From the NCBI GenBank assembly GCA_030704615.1, contig CM060731.1, forward strand, positions 51,274,001-51,338,000: a DNA stretch of 64,000 nucleotides, read 5' to 3'. The translations under genes were made by a program, and so were the position numbers. Source of the stretch: Takakia lepidozioides (taxonomy: Eukaryota > Streptophyta > Takakiopsida > Takakiales > Takakiaceae). Every line of letters begins with the position of its first letter. Position 1 is the stretch's first letter. Shown here one piece after another: positions 36,473 to 48,966 of this stretch. Below the pieces are notes generated by a model. The model saw only the letters and a list, made by a program, of their open reading frames with translations, was not told where the DNA came from and ran no database searches.

Positions 36473-36508
36473 GTGCGTAGCAACAAGCCTATCAGACTGT
36501 GTTCAAAG

Positions 36509-38540
36509 ATGGCTAATGAGAGGGGAAGCTACAAAATTATCAGCAACCATAGCTGGGAAATATGCACCATTGGTACTAAGAATCGCATGCTTCATGAACA
36601 AACTCCGAAATCAGAATTCTCTCATAGACGAGAAGCAGGGACGAGTAATATTGATTTGTGGGTGGATGGATCTTTGTATCCACACAGCCCCGTCGACGGC
36701 AAACGTCCACAATTTCGGACAGTGAGCAAGTTTCTGGAATTTACTGGGGATGGCAAGAGCGGCCTACTGGGTTACTCTGAAAATCTTGCCGCAAATCATA
36801 CAAGAATTGAATTGAATTTCGTTGAGGCTCAGAAAGAGATATCGTTGTTGCGTGAGCTGGTCAAGAGTTTGCAAGATTCAGCTGAGGAGAGAGAGAGACT
36901 CTTACAATTCAGCAACACAGAAACATCACGTAGACAAAGAGTAGAGGAAGAAAATGGTCAGATTATGTTAGCAAGTGAATCGTTGAAAGCGGAGGTATCA
37001 GCTCTGAAAGAGCAATATCACAACATGAAGGCATCTTACGAGGAGTGTTTAGGCCGCTTGAACGCTGATAAACTGAGCTCCGATGAGCGCAATCAAATGG
37101 AGATAGAATTTTGGATAGAGATAGAATCGCTCAAAGAAGAGCACAAAAGGAAATTGGATTCGATTTGCTCTGAGCTACGCAGAACCAAGGCGACCTTGAA
37201 GCGACGGGAATTGAGGATGGAAAAAATGGTGAGGACTCCCTTTGGGTAGGGGTGTCGTCAGACCAAGGAAGGATATGGCTGAATTGGCGCCTAATGGCAA
37301 ACGTTTGAGGCGTTTAGCAAGAGCTATCATTGCCCCAGCTACTGCGAGAGAAATTCAAAGTGCAAATGCAACCAGGGAACGAGAAATCGCTTGTGTGGAA
37401 GTAAAGAGACACAAGTGCAGACTGCGAGGTGTTCGCCTCTATGTTGTCCCAGACAGAAGTTAAGTCAATGTGCGAATCAGCGAAGTTGAGCAAAGTTGGT
37501 GTGCATATGGCCAACTACTACTTGGATAAGATTGGGGAGAAAGTAGGAGCAAATGAGATTCTAGAAACTTGCGATCGGCAAGGTATAACGCACAATGGAT
37601 ATGGAGCCATCTATAAAAAGTTCAAAATGTCTGCCAAAGCTTCTGGTCGGGGCCTTCGCATTGGTTGCTTGCCAAATCCTCATAAGGTGTCATTGCTTCG
37701 GAAAGTGTTGAATCTCAAGCTATGTGAGTATGTCGGCAAATACTACTGCATCAACAATAGCCTTGAGATTCCAGCCACTGCCAAGTCAAAGAGCAACGAG
37801 CCTGTCAGAATGGCGCTCAATCATAATAATTCCATCTTTGTCGATGTGGAACAAGTGCAGCGCACAATGGTCGAACTCTACGGCATCACACCCGCAGGTA
37901 ACACCTTAATTTTGTAGTGTTGCAAGAGATGTAGGGTAAAGCTTCTGATAGGAATCGATTGATTAAACACCTGGGCATTGAGGATTTGGCTGTGTTTGGT
38001 TTCAGAATTGCAGGGACACCCTCTTATTTTTGTCATCAAGCTAGATGAAGCTGAAATTGTGCACGCTCAAAAGATGGAGAGAGTGTCTCTAACACTGATG
38101 AACCGGGCTTTGGACATTACGATTGAGCCAAACAGTGAACAACTCTTCTCAGTTCAGTCAGAGAGGGAGATTTGGCCCATCGCTTCATTCCAAGTGGTGC
38201 GGGAAACCTATGTAACATTGAGTTGGGTCTTCTCGCAAACTACCATTCCTGCGTTGATTCAAGCACAGGAGCAAGGACAGCCACTGGATGTCCCTGGTAT
38301 TGGATCCTTTCAGGTGGAATGGCATATGGCGGCAGCTATAAAGACAATAAAAGTGATGTACAACTTGGGAGCTGGAGCAAATAGCTTACACAGTTGCATC
38401 TACTGCAACCAAGAACGCACGAAGCCTGTAGTGGGCACCACTACACAAGCCCAAGCAGCCATAAAGAAACGAACCAAGTACACTTGGAATGAAGGGTTGT
38501 TTTCAAGGAAAGTGGACATCCTTGTCACAGGGCCCATGCT
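36509..38540 (+). CDS. Unrecognised spliced gene: coiled coil plus DDE-transposase-like region
   Basis: Exon A runs from ATG 36,509 to about 37,230 and encodes a polar N-terminus, then a long heptad coiled coil (RIELNFVEAQKEISLLREL onward). Next come a basic segment (37.25-37.45 kb) in other frames and a good exon (about 37.42-37.90 kb). That exon ends CCCGCAG|GTAACA, and the 108-base intron ends TTTCAG before 38,006. Splicing there joins TPA to ELQGHPLIF in frame. The second part has IFVIKLDEAEI, a hydrophobic helix region, WHMAAAIKTIKVMYNLGAG and HSCIYC. An Asp-bearing strand followed later by an (A)xxK....LG....CxxC block is seen in several DDE-type transposases, so a transposase or domesticated relative is likely; the family is unknown. 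Reading ends near 38,540 in unrelated sequence. Phase between exon A and the middle exon is unresolved. Confidence 0.45.
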
Positions 38541-39120
38541 AGTTTGTTGTAGTAGACCTGGCAGGAAGAGACAGGAACACGAGAGTAAAAAGTAGCTTTG
38601 ACGATGTTGTAAAACGACAATCCCAGAAGGAGAAGTCCCGAGAGGCTTTCTACTCTCTCCTCACAGCTCTAGCCCTGAGACGCAACATAATCTAAGTCTA
38701 GTAGGAAGGCATGAAGCCCTTTGAACTCACCTTGAGGCTATAGATAGAAAGTGAATCACTGCAAATGCAGCTGATGCTGGTGCCCCGACCAGTGGCTCTA
38801 TCAACCAAGGCCTCCACTGCTGTAGACTGTAACCTTGGCCCCTTACCCATCTCCCCCTTCAAAAACACCAATAGCCTTCTAGATGGTAAGTGAAATGTTG
38901 TGCATACAGGTGCACATAGTTGGGTGTACAATGACAATCAAACTCACCACAGTCATACTGCCTCAACCCACCTCTGTAATATACTTGGCAATTTTATGCC
39001 ACCAATTGTGGATGTGGATGTGGATCCCAGAGCACAAGGCATCAGCCAGCCCAGATGATATAATTGCACCTGATTCTCCCGAGCATCAACTCGCTGGTCC
39101 AATACGACACGCCGATGCTG

Positions 39121-39205
39121 AAAATGGCAGCAGAAAAGAGATCTCGCAAAGAAAATTGTTTCATCTCTTTCCAACAGACTGTACATGCTGAAACAGGACT
39201 CTAAC
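39121..39205. repeat. 85-bp direct repeat, copy 1
   Basis: Matches 39,451-39,535 with one visible mismatch (AAAAGAG versus AATAGAG). The copies are 330 bases apart in the same orientation. Confidence 0.95.
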
Positions 39206-39450
39206 GAGCTTCATTCCAAGATACACATTCCAATCATTTCACCAGAATTTGGCCAAACATCACTTGAATGCTCAAATAATCCACGCAATCATGTTTGCTT
39301 GAACAGCTTGTATACCGGCCAAAGACTGCTCATAAATGAAAAACGAACCTAAGAGATAGCAGAGGCAATGGCCAATTCTGCTAAAGGTAAACCACACCAG
39401 AATTTCACTGCAATCCATGTGAATGTCCAGCTGAGATATAAGATCTGCCA

Positions 39451-39535
39451 AAAATGGCAGCAGAATAGAGATCTCGCAAAGAAAATTGTTTCATCTCTTT
39501 CCAACAGACTGTACATGCTGAAACAGGACTCTAAC
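39451..39535. repeat. 85-bp direct repeat, copy 2
   Basis: Second copy of the unit at 39,121. It ends at the same CTCTAAC, after which the flanks diverge. Confidence 0.95.
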
Positions 39536-39719
39536 TCTCACTACCACCACCCAGAAAAGAGGCCCCTCACCATCAGTAACCCCAAGCTTAAACCCCCAGG
39601 CGTGAATGCTCGATTCGGCATGTAGTAATCTGCTAATAACCTCAGGTCCTTGCAAGCAATCGCACCATTTTGGGTGGCAAAACAGATTGGACCAGCATGT
39701 TCTTCTCATTCCTTGCATT

Positions 39720-41094
39720 CACCTGCGTGTCCAAAATAAGGCAAAGGATTTAGGGTTCTTGCTATCGACCATATGACCAAAACAGTGAAGATAGTATTGA
39801 ATAGGGGAAGTTCCTAACCTTAACTGGCGTATTCTCAGCTTCAATGACCCACATTTCCAAGTTTGCATCCGGATCAGATCCCAACTGTATCAAAATCTCC
39901 TGCCGAAGGTCTGCCAAAGACCATGATGATCCAACATCCAAGTCCAGTCTCCATTCTCCAACCTCACAGTGGATACTTACCATGCCAACAGGTTCAAATT
40001 TGTCAATCGCCTCCCAAACTAACTCTGAAACCATTCTCTGCCGATTGTATTGAAAATTTGCATATAATGTGGACCGTCCTATATGGTATCTGAATACAAG
40101 TGAAGGTCGATGGACGGTGCATTTGACAACATCTGCTCCTATCACTATTTTGGTGTCCCATCCCCCATCCATGAGTGTCTCACACAGTTTGTCAGTAATT
40201 CGTTTGAAAACAAACATCGTAGACGTCATGTGCATGTCTACGGCGGCTGCAAATAGATCAATAAAGACACCAATTGGCATGAACCACGAGATATGGGTCT
40301 GTTTGCTGCCTGTGTTAGGTTTCATGACGCTTTGAAAATCATGACGCTTTGAAAATCCAGCTGCAGTCTAGCTCGAAAGGCTTCGGTTGTTGACTGGTCC
40401 GGCAATGGCCACTCGTGATCATCGAAGCCTGGAAGTGGAATTGGCACCAATCGCCCAAAACCTATGTTCGAGGATCAGGGTATGTAGGACGCATTGTAAA
40501 AAAATATTCCATTATCCAAGAGTTCTTTATGTGGACGATTGCCTCGGGTAAGCTCTCCAATCTCTGAGTGCGTTACTGGAATCACCCCCATTATGCATTT
40601 CGGGTCTACCCAATCCTCAAAGTTGGAAGGAAACAAATCTGTCACAACCAACCATATCTTTAGTATGAACAATTGGACCAGCATCAAAGAGAGGCTTTTA
40701 GATTCATAGTCAGAGTTGTAAACCTACAATTGCAAGCACCCGCGGCAGGTAGGTCGTTCGGATCTAGATCCAATTGCCGCCACATGTATGCATGTTGCAC
40801 CCGCACTGCAGACACAACTGTAGCTCCGGCATTCACTCGAAACTTCAACACCTTTGCTTTGTAACAACCATCCATGCTACTACTGCCCCCATGCTTCACT
40901 GCATCTCTTGCATGACTTCCATTTCTACCGGCCATGAGTGTAACCCAAGAGTTAACCTCAATTTTTGTAGGTATCCACCTTCCACTACTGTCGAGTGAAT
41001 TGAACAAAAGAACCCCCTCAACTGAAGATCGAGGCCTCATTGAGATTGGGCTGAAGCGAAGGCTTTGTTGGCGCCAAGGCTTCTGAGCGCTCAA
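39720..41094 (-). pseudogene. Unrecognised spliced gene, broken by a tandem duplication
   Basis: Minus-strand exon 1 (41,094 to about 40,740) ends at a GT and exon 2 starts at 40,638 after GTGACAG. The join is in phase and reads LPAAD then LFPSNFEDWVDPK. Exon 2 runs to a good donor (GTTAAG|GTTAGG) at 39,819. A third short exon may begin after CACGCAG near 39,72x (VNARNEKNMLVQ). Inside exon 2 there is one in-frame TGA (YIP-stop-SSN) and a perfect 17-bp tandem duplication (40,323-40,356) that shifts the frame; removing one unit in thought restores continuity. No domain is recognised. The C-terminal part has WSLADLRQEILIQLG followed by an Asp/Asn-rich turn. It could be a pseudogene of a host gene or an element ORF. 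Confidence 0.4.
40323..40356. repeat. 17-bp perfect tandem duplication
   Basis: CATGACGCTTTGAAAAT occurs twice head to tail. Because 17 is not a multiple of three, it breaks the minus-strand reading frame in which it lies. Confidence 0.95.
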
Positions 41095-43299
41095 GCCAGT
41101 AGCAAATTACAAAAGGCAATGTTCTTATGGATATTGCGGGCTCCAAACGTTCATAATGCAACTCCTTCGTTGAAACCATCGTCTATCACCGACTTCATTT
41201 CCTTCAGGTATGCTCTGCAAAAAGCCAAGTTGGTGGAAAAAGCTTGGCTGGGTTAAAAAAAAACATGGTAGTGCTAAAACCGTTACGAATTGAAAAGAAA
41301 TCTCAAAACAATATTTGAAACAATTTGGAAAGCCTGCCATTGGAACTCAGAAGAGCACAAAAAATTGTCACCGTTCCAATCTCCCTAAAAATTGGTTACT
41401 GCTCTTACAAACACTAAGCTGCCTGATCTGCCAGCTGCCTTTTGGGCTGCACCACACCCACAATTGTAAGGTGGACCAGCTCATGGTAAGGCATGCAAAA
41501 GAGCAGTGCATCATCAATAACTATGATACAAAGAGTACTTATTGCAAACAGGAACAAATAGACAGTGACTAATCACTCCCTTGGGCATTTAGCAACATTT
41601 GTGAGTTAACAGATTGACTTATTAACTTCATTACATGTATGACAGAGAGAGCAGAAAAAGTATATTTTGTGTACAAGACAGCCTGCACAGCCTAAGGACC
41701 ACATGACGATTCTATTTGAGATTTCTGAAACTAAGGTAAGACTGAAACCCTGATGGACTTGTTAAGTGGCCCTCAGATTGAGTGCACCATGGAGATAAGC
41801 GGCTAAGCACTTGTGGTCTTCATAGCTTGAGGCCTCTGAAGAGAATAGTACTCATGAGAAGTTGTTTGCTAAAAGGCTCCTGAAGCGGGAGCTCTTTCGG
41901 GTTTCACTGCTATCTTCAGTAGGTTGGCTTGCCCAAAAAAACAAAAGAAAATTACTCGCATGCACCTGAAGAGAGAAAGAAACAGATTACATCCACCTCC
42001 TATGGGACACATTAGGACTGCAAGAGAACACCAAACGGGAAAGAACAAAATTCACTTTACAACGTCCACAGACTTAACTGAATGCGTACAAAAAGCAAGA
42101 GCGAGGTAGAAAATACCAAGTCTTTAAAGAGCAGGAAAACGATGATGAAGAAGAGAACAAGGAGAATCTCAAACTCGGCCACCCGCACCAGCTTGAAAAC
42201 ATAGTCCACAGCCCTGGTAAGCAGCGATCCTTTCGATACTCACCTCCATAAACTGTAGCACGAAAGTCGTATATGTTCAAGAAGGGGCAGACAGGCAAGA
42301 GGCGAAGATATTCACTGTTCAACCTCTTTTCCATGTACTTGAAAAGCAAACTTCAAGTGAATGTCGTGGACTTGTGGACTCTCGAAGGTGACCGAAGCAA
42401 CATTGCAAATACACGAAAACATTTGCACGTTCCTAATAAGAAAACAGGTACACATTGGAGCGCCTCTACCTTGAAGAATAAAGAAGATGAAACATTCATA
42501 AGCCACAAAACTCGACAAAACTAATGACTAGTGAAATTCCAGTTTGATTATGCTGACTGGTGCAGGTCGACACAAGCGCTGCGACGGCTAAGCATCTGTT
42601 TCGACAACCCAGTGTTTCCAACCTTTGAGTAAAGGCACCTGGAAGAAGCCCCCGGCTCTGGAACAAGTTCCCTGCATTAATGAAGAATATCCATGCTTAA
42701 GACGCCTTCAATGTAAACTGTTCTCGTTCTGCTGCTCAATTTCTCTACGATTCATGAAGCCCTGAAATCTCATTCAAATCTTTTACACCAGGGCTGTTCC
42801 TCATAATCGATTCCCTGTAGATGCTAAACTCCTGGGTACAATTGTACCTCTTTAAGTTCTGACAGCGTTTCAATGCAAAAATCGTAAATGCTCTCTCTGA
42901 TCAGGTTTTTAGGAGCGTACAAAAGAACGTGGGTTGCGTTTCTCTGGATGGGCTCCTCAGTTGCGTATTCTGTCCCAATGCAGCCACCGGTGCTTTCTTG
43001 ACCCAAACTCCCAGCTCCAGAACGGCCTGCTCCATTCTTACTATCGACCGTACCCCCACCATCGCGTTGTCGGTCGAGCGCGCCTCACCGCCATAGCCCG
43101 TTCCAACCCAACGCTCAAGCCATCGTTGGCGGGAAGGCATCCTCAGGCCGCGTGCCGTCCTCGATCGTCATTGGCTGGACCCTGGTAGCGAAGGTAGTAG
43201 TGGGTGACGTGGATGACGTTCGTCCACCTCAGTTTGGTATTTTTTTTTTCATCCGGTCAGCCCTACCTTTTTCAAAGGCATATCAAAATAATCAAGGCC
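41095..43299. other. No gene recognised
   Basis: About 2.2 kb without a trustworthy frame on either strand. A G/C-rich patch near 43.0-43.2 kb and one CGAAGGTAG half-site at about 43,190 are the only notable features. Confidence 0.35.
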
Positions 43300-43758
43300 C
43301 TATATAGGCCCCATTCTTCTCCTAATGGCTGCCCTCTTACGGAGCAGTCGACAATTAGTATACACATACACCAATTTGTCAGCCCTCGCGGGATTCAACC
43401 TGTTGCGAATATTGTTGTGAACAAATGAGTAACTGCTCCAATAGCGTTCGCAAGATGAGGCAGAGCACACTTGGGCAAGAATACGCTTCGCAATGGGAAC
43501 CAATGTTCTTGCTCCAGCTCCAATCAAATCCCACCATTCATGTGGCAACATATTGAGCTCTTTTGGATCCGGCATGTCCTCAAAAGGGTTGTGGCGATCT
43601 GAGAAGCATTGGTACACGGATATAGCTCTCTCTGCCATGTTCGGTGGAATCAGTCGTATGAACACTGTATGTGCACAATTTAACGCGCAAATATTTTTTG
43701 AGTATTTTTGAGGCAAGGAGAACCGATTTGTACACAGATAGCGAAAGAACACTACCAT
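43300..43758 (-). pseudogene. hATC dimerisation domain
   Basis: An open C-terminal block of the hAT transposase with the conserved WW, CSASSCERxWS and hydrophobic LxPARADxLVYVxxNxRLL pattern. This segment mediates transposase dimers in the family. It ends with a basic tail. It is separated from the catalytic part by the intervening DNA at 43.78-45.96 kb. Confidence 0.85.
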
Positions 43759-43779
43759 TTGTATTAGAAACGCGAAACA

Positions 43780-45955
43780 TCAAAATGGTTATTGGTATGG
43801 CCCACAAATGGAAGAGGTCTGCGACGTCCATGAAGCCAAAACGCTCAGGAGTTTATTTGACTAGGGTACCTGTAGGGAGCAGCAGGGCATGCGATTCCAA
43901 TCGACCGTTTGAACATCGAGGAATCGAATAAAACGACTACAGGCAATGGTCTGTTATCTGTTCCTCACCTCAACATCCGATTGCTATTCAATCATAGGCA
44001 AGTTAGGAAAGCTTGACCTCCATGATAAACTACCCACTGGGTTATTCTTTCAACGACATGGTTGACAACAGTCTCGCAATTCCAGATAGAAATTTTCACG
44101 TTGCTTCAATGCAGTTCATGAGGACGTTGGAGGCGAGGGTCCTTCTCCCATGAACGTATAATGTTTATTTCTTTTACCTTGAGGCTTTTGTGATCCATAG
44201 ATATGATGGCATGAATGACATTAGGCTTAGGGAGTGATTAATGAGGCTAGATGGCCATTTATTAACCCCCCACCCATGGAATAGCCATGCAATGGCTAAA
44301 CGGATGGGGCCAAGTTCCTAAGTATGTGCTAAAAGACGACCCATCCAGGCGTTGACCTGCTGTAGCAGCACGCGGCTGCTGCGTCTGCATGGCTTTTTTC
44401 ATTTAAATTGGGGTCTTAACCTTGAGGTCCCAACCCAACTATGGACCGCTAGATAAAGGCTCGTTGACCCTTGACTAGCTCAGTTTCCAGCCAACCGCGT
44501 GGCGGCAGCACGGGCGCCGTCAGGTCGAAGGACCGCTGGGTAAGAGGTATCATTCTTTATTTGCTAGTGACCAGCAGACGCTGGTTAAGAGGGGTGGCAA
44601 GATCAAATCTTTTTGGGAGAACTAATATACCTTTTGATGGTTAGGTATGTTGAAGGATTAGACCACTTTGGTGGCTAGGGGGGAATTTTGAAGGGGCTCT
44701 GGAGGGTTTGGAGGCCGTAGTCCGGAGCCATAAAATGAACCCATAGGCCAAAACGGCATCGCGGGGTAACACGAGATAGAGAAAGAGGGAGGAAAGTCCA
44801 TAGAAATCGAACCAAGGCTTTTGGGCTTTCAAACGAGAGAGATGACCGGATCTTTGACACATGGCCTTGGTTAGCGGATTGGTTGGATGGATGATGGTGG
44901 ATGAAATAAGCAGTTTTTCATCCATGGGATGGATGTAGGATGGATGAAGATAGGATGATAAATGCAGTTTTTTATCCATTGCAGGGATGAACATTGGATG
45001 AAAGAAAACAATTTTTCATCCGCTGTTTGAAAAGCCAGTTTAGCACTAGGGGGGTTTGAACCTAGAACCTAGAGGCTAGGAGCTATGTATTAAGGGCTTA
45101 GGGGGTTGTTTGGACCTAGTTGGGCCAATTCCCTATGATTCCCACACCTTGATAATGGTTTTTGGGCAATGAGAAGGGGTTCGAGAATTATCTAGAGGCC
45201 AAGCCATGGGTCATTGGAAAGCTTAGATGAATTCCTACCTAATGCCTATTTTTCTAGAATTAGTGAATTTCCAGATTTAATAATTGATTTAAAAGGGGTT
45301 TACTGCTTAGCAAATTATCAGAAAATAGGGATAGAGGTAATTAAGTCTAGGGTTTTTATCTCTATTTCCTAAGTCCAAGAGCTTGCCTATGATAGTATTT
45401 TTCTTATCTTCTCTATTGAATTCTATTACTAGAAAATAGTCGAGGGCTCTAGAAATTAGCAAGAAGTGGGATATTGTCCAGGTTAAGAGCTTTTATTTTA
45501 GGCTAGGGTGTGCTCTCCCCTTCGGATAATGAGAATGTAGGCATCCCCTTTGCACACACGTGCGATCCGGGGAAGCATGATTGTGAAGCGACCCAGACCT
45601 AAGCAGTTTGTCCTTAACGCTTTGTCAGTCCTCTCGAAACCGTCAGGCGGAGAGAACCTGTCGGGAACACTAATAGCTTCGGGATGAAGTTGTGTTAACG
45701 CTAATAAAGAAGTCTTGGAAGGCAATTAGCTAGGAGTAGATTCCGTAGGAGACACGAAGGAATTTTGTCCTGCGAGCGTAGGAGTTGGACCTGCATTTGT
45801 TGGTGGTTTATGATAGCGGGAGGCATTTATCTCCATCGACCGCTGATCCTCCGCCAAACTTAGCGACACACTTCACAAGTGGGGCGGCTCTTAAGCTCAA
45901 CCCACCTCGTCGCCGGACTTCAGGCCCCGGATCGACGTTAGCCTTCGTTTTCCCC
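43780..45955. other. DNA interrupting the hAT transposase
   Basis: About 2.2 kb of unrelated sequence lies between hAT core and dimerisation domain. It contains GATG-repeat patches (44.88-45.01 kb), GC-rich parts near 44.35-44.53 kb and a short minus-strand frame at 45,498-45,725. I see no transposase or RT. On the minus strand AAGTTTGGCGGAGGATC near 45.85 kb resembles the leader just after an LTR in plant gypsy elements, but no LTR is apparent. It may be a decayed LTR-element insertion. Confidence 0.3.
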
Positions 45956-47500
45956 ACGGATGTTGCGCGCGCGGCGAGGCTCGGCAAGAACTCGCACGAG
46001 GCTGGCCTTGGCATCAGCGTCGTCTCGGAGCATGATATTGTCGAGCAAGAATGGATTGAGCAAAGCCCCCGCATAATGCGAGTTCGTTCAAACCATCGAA
46101 TGACGGTTGTAAAATGCATCCGAAGCACTGTCCGCAAGTTCAGGTTCCAAAGAGAAGGGATAATGCTTCAGGGATTGGACGTGTTTATCAAGATTTTGCA
46201 TTAGTAATCATGCCTTGCCCATTACTGGTTGCTTTCCATCAAACTCCCGCAAGACGATTAACACCGGCTCTACCATGTAAACAAAATTTTCACATTTCTT
46301 CCAAAAATCATCGTTGTGAATGTTGTTCCGAACTTTTCGACTTTTGCCCAATGTTTTGGCTTTTCTGAAGTCCCGCAATGTCCGTATGTACGCATCTCAT
46401 TGAGGATCAATGATGATGTGCTCCAGACTACTATTATATATTGTCAAAGCGATGTGATGTGTGCGGATGAACGACACAACGGTCTTCGCTCGCTTGACAA
46501 GTTGTTTCACCCACTGTTCTCTTCCCCAATCTTCCAAAAAGAGGTCAATGATTTGAGCAACACAACCTTAATAGTATATATGGGGATAACGTGCCAACAA
46601 CATGTCTGCAGTGTTTATCATGTTAGCGGCATTGTCTGTGCATATTTGGACGACTTGTATCACTTCCGACCTATTAATCATTCAATATTTGACATTGATA
46701 ACGTCCATTTTTTTTCTCGCCGCTAGTGTCGACCGATTCCAAGAATTGTTCCACAGCTGAACATGAGAACATGACATTGAACAATGGTCTGTTTGTAACA
46801 AAACTCCAACCATCGACACATATAGTGCTTCCATATATTCTGATGCACTCGTCCGTCCTATCGTTGACCTTTTGGGTAAGCTCGGTCATGACGTCTTCTA
46901 GCAATCATGTGCGGAGATTGTCATAAATCGGAGACACGTATGTGGATCTGGACTCCGAGGTTGCTCTAACGGCAGAAAGAAATGTCGGAAGCCTTGCCAC
47001 ATTAAATGGTATGTTGGCATTGAAGAAAAACTTCGCCCATTTTTTATCCAACTATCTGTTCGTAGATAAGTTAAGACCTTCCTGCATGGATTGCTGCCGT
47101 AATCTTCTACTCCGTTAAAGTGTAGGGATACAAAGAGGTGTTGCTCTAGCACAACCCACTTGTCCAAGGACACCTGATGCCTCACAAGAGTCGCATTGGG
47201 TACTAATCAGGGCATCCTGACGGGAAGATGGAGTGTTCAGCTCAGAGGTCATGTCGAGATCCAGAGACATTGGAATATTGCCTCCACACTGGGCAAAGTG
47301 GCTTTTTACCCATATAAATGCTTTAGGACATAAACCCACCCCGGCGCTCTTCACATCTCTCTAGCCGAGGTGAGCGAGCAACCGATCCGTACGATAAGAA
47401 AGTTTTAATCCACATAGATTACACTCAACACTACCAGTGGCACTGACAGTATTCAGGATTACCGTATACCAAGGGCTCCATTCCTTCCTCATCTTCACCC

Positions 47501-47960
47501 AATATCCACTCCCCTGGGCCCTAGCGATGTAAGCAACAAAAAACAGTCACACATAAATGAACGTGTTATGAATTTAGAGTGCAATGCGATAGCCCAACAC
47601 TTCTACACCTGTCACCAACCCAAGTGGGTCGATATGGGTTGTAGTGTTGAGCTTATACACAATATGTTAAAGTGGCTTTGATGGAAGCCACAACGGCAAA
47701 ATGTGCGCACCATCCTCTTTGGCTACACTCTCGTTCAATGGAAAAGAACATTCAAAGCAACCTCAAGTGTTTGCGCCAAAAGAAGTGAGGAGTTTGATGA
47801 CCCTGCTCCCTTATATATATGATCCAAGAAGGATGAAAGTGAAATGAATAAATGACGAACATATAGCGCTCACCCGAAAAAGGCGGTACAACCATATTTG
47901 TTATAATTTTGAGATTAAACGTTAATACTGCGGTTGCTATTTTATTTTTTATGAAAAACA
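47501..47960. other. Flank between hAT and palindrome array
   Basis: No coding signal. It may contain the hAT 5' end, since the BED finger lies at 47.4-47.5 kb. No terminal inverted repeat pair was found by eye. Confidence 0.3.
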
Positions 47961-48842
47961 AACGACCCGCCACTATTGCGGTCGCTTTTATTTCCTTTCA
48001 TTTTGTGCAATATTGCGGTCACTTCTATTTTGTATATTTTTAAATTTAAACGACTGCCCGTATGGCGGTCGCTACTGTTTTTTATTTCAAAATATAATGC
48101 GACCGCCGGTAAGGAGGTCGCTTCATTTGTTTATATATTTAAAATAAAGCGACGGCCAATATGGTGGTCGCTTTTATTCTTAATATTTAAAAAAACGCGA
48201 CCGCCAGTAAGGCGTCGCTTTTAATCTTTATATTTTCAAGTTTAACCGACCACCAGGTTGGCGGTCGCTTTTATTATATATATTATTAAATTTAAGCGAC
48301 CGCCAGTTTGGCGATCGAAAATATTGTTTTATTTTAAAATAAGCGACAACCGGTGTGGCGGTCGCTTTTATTTTCATATGTGCTTGTTTTTTTTTTATAT
48401 ACTTTTAAATTTACTGACCGCCATATGGCGGTCGCTTATTTTTCTATATATTTTTGAAATTAAGCGACCGCCAAATGGCGGTTGCTTGTTTTTTTTATAT
48501 ATGTTTTGGAAATTATTCGACCGCCATATGGCGGTCGCTTGTTCTGTATATATTTGCAAAATTGTGTGACTGCCAATACGGCAGTCGCTTGTTTTCTTTT
48601 TTAAATTAGGCAACCGCCAATGCGACCACCAATCTTGCTTTTGTTTAAAAAAAACTGAAGCGATCGCCAATATGCCGGTCTTTTTTTTCTTTTTTTTTGT
48701 TTCGAAAAATAAAGCGACCGCCAGTGCGACCACCAATCTTGTTTTTATTAAAAAATAAATTGAAGCAACCGCCAATATGACGGTCGTTATTTCTTTTTTA
48801 ATTTCGAAAAACAAAGCGACCACCATAATTGGCGGTCGCGTT
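47960..48842. repeat. Tandem array of GCGACCGCC / GGCGGTCGC palindromes
   Basis: At least 15 units occur at roughly 50-bp period. Each is an imperfect inverted repeat of the type GCGACCGCC-ANNTG-GGCGGTCGC (examples near 48,099, 48,246, 48,413, 48,463, 48,518, 48,815). T-rich spacers such as TTTTATTTTTTATATATTTTTAAA separate them. Each unit could fold into a GC-rich hairpin. Degeneration is by single substitutions such as GCGACTGCC and GCGATCGCC. This is a minisatellite built on a short palindrome. It lies beside the hAT and upstream of a copia fragment, and could be a transposon subterminal array. It has no protein-coding meaning despite long open frames through it. Confidence 0.9.
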
Positions 48843-48966
48843 CATTTTAATAATTTTCGAATTGTTTTTGCCACCGCCACCGTGTCGACGTGGCTGCTTA
48901 AATAGCAGTATTTTACCTGGTACTATTTTTACCAGAATATTCCCCGATCCTGACGTGATGGAGGTC

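Larger units (their letters stand above)
38596..39718. other. No gene recognised; contains a dispersed duplication
   Basis: Apart from the two 85-bp direct repeats listed separately, only short biased open frames are present. Confidence 0.35.
43300..47500 (-). mobile_element. hAT transposon, degraded and interrupted
   Basis: Minus-strand order is a BED-type zinc finger (47.48-47.39 kb: VECNLCGLKLSYRTDRLLAHL), then NVARLPTFLSAVRATSE and the DUF659 part of the RNase H-like core (VNDRTDECIRIYGSTICVDG, FLESVDTSGE). The core continues through VIQVVQICTDNAANMI, CVAQIIDLFLEDWG, HYAGALLNPFLLDN and DADAKASL to about 45.96 kb. After a roughly 2.2 kb interruption the hATC dimerisation domain follows at 43.76-43.30 kb (EWWDLIGAGARTL, QVCSASSCERYWSSYSF, NRLNPARADKLVYV). 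In-frame stops occur, for example IYY-stop-GC and MV-stop-TNS. The protein would bind terminal repeats and catalyse cut-and-paste transposition; this copy is dead. Confidence 0.85.

Noticed and set aside
45053-45075. tRNA-like B box (GGTTTGAACC)
   Set aside because: No A box or foldable cloverleaf around it.
47976-48826. Open frames through the palindrome array on both strands, and a possible CRISPR array
   Set aside because: The frames arise from the repeat itself. Units are palindromic and degenerate, the spacers are low-complexity T-rich DNA, and the setting is eukaryotic, so this is a minisatellite and not a CRISPR.
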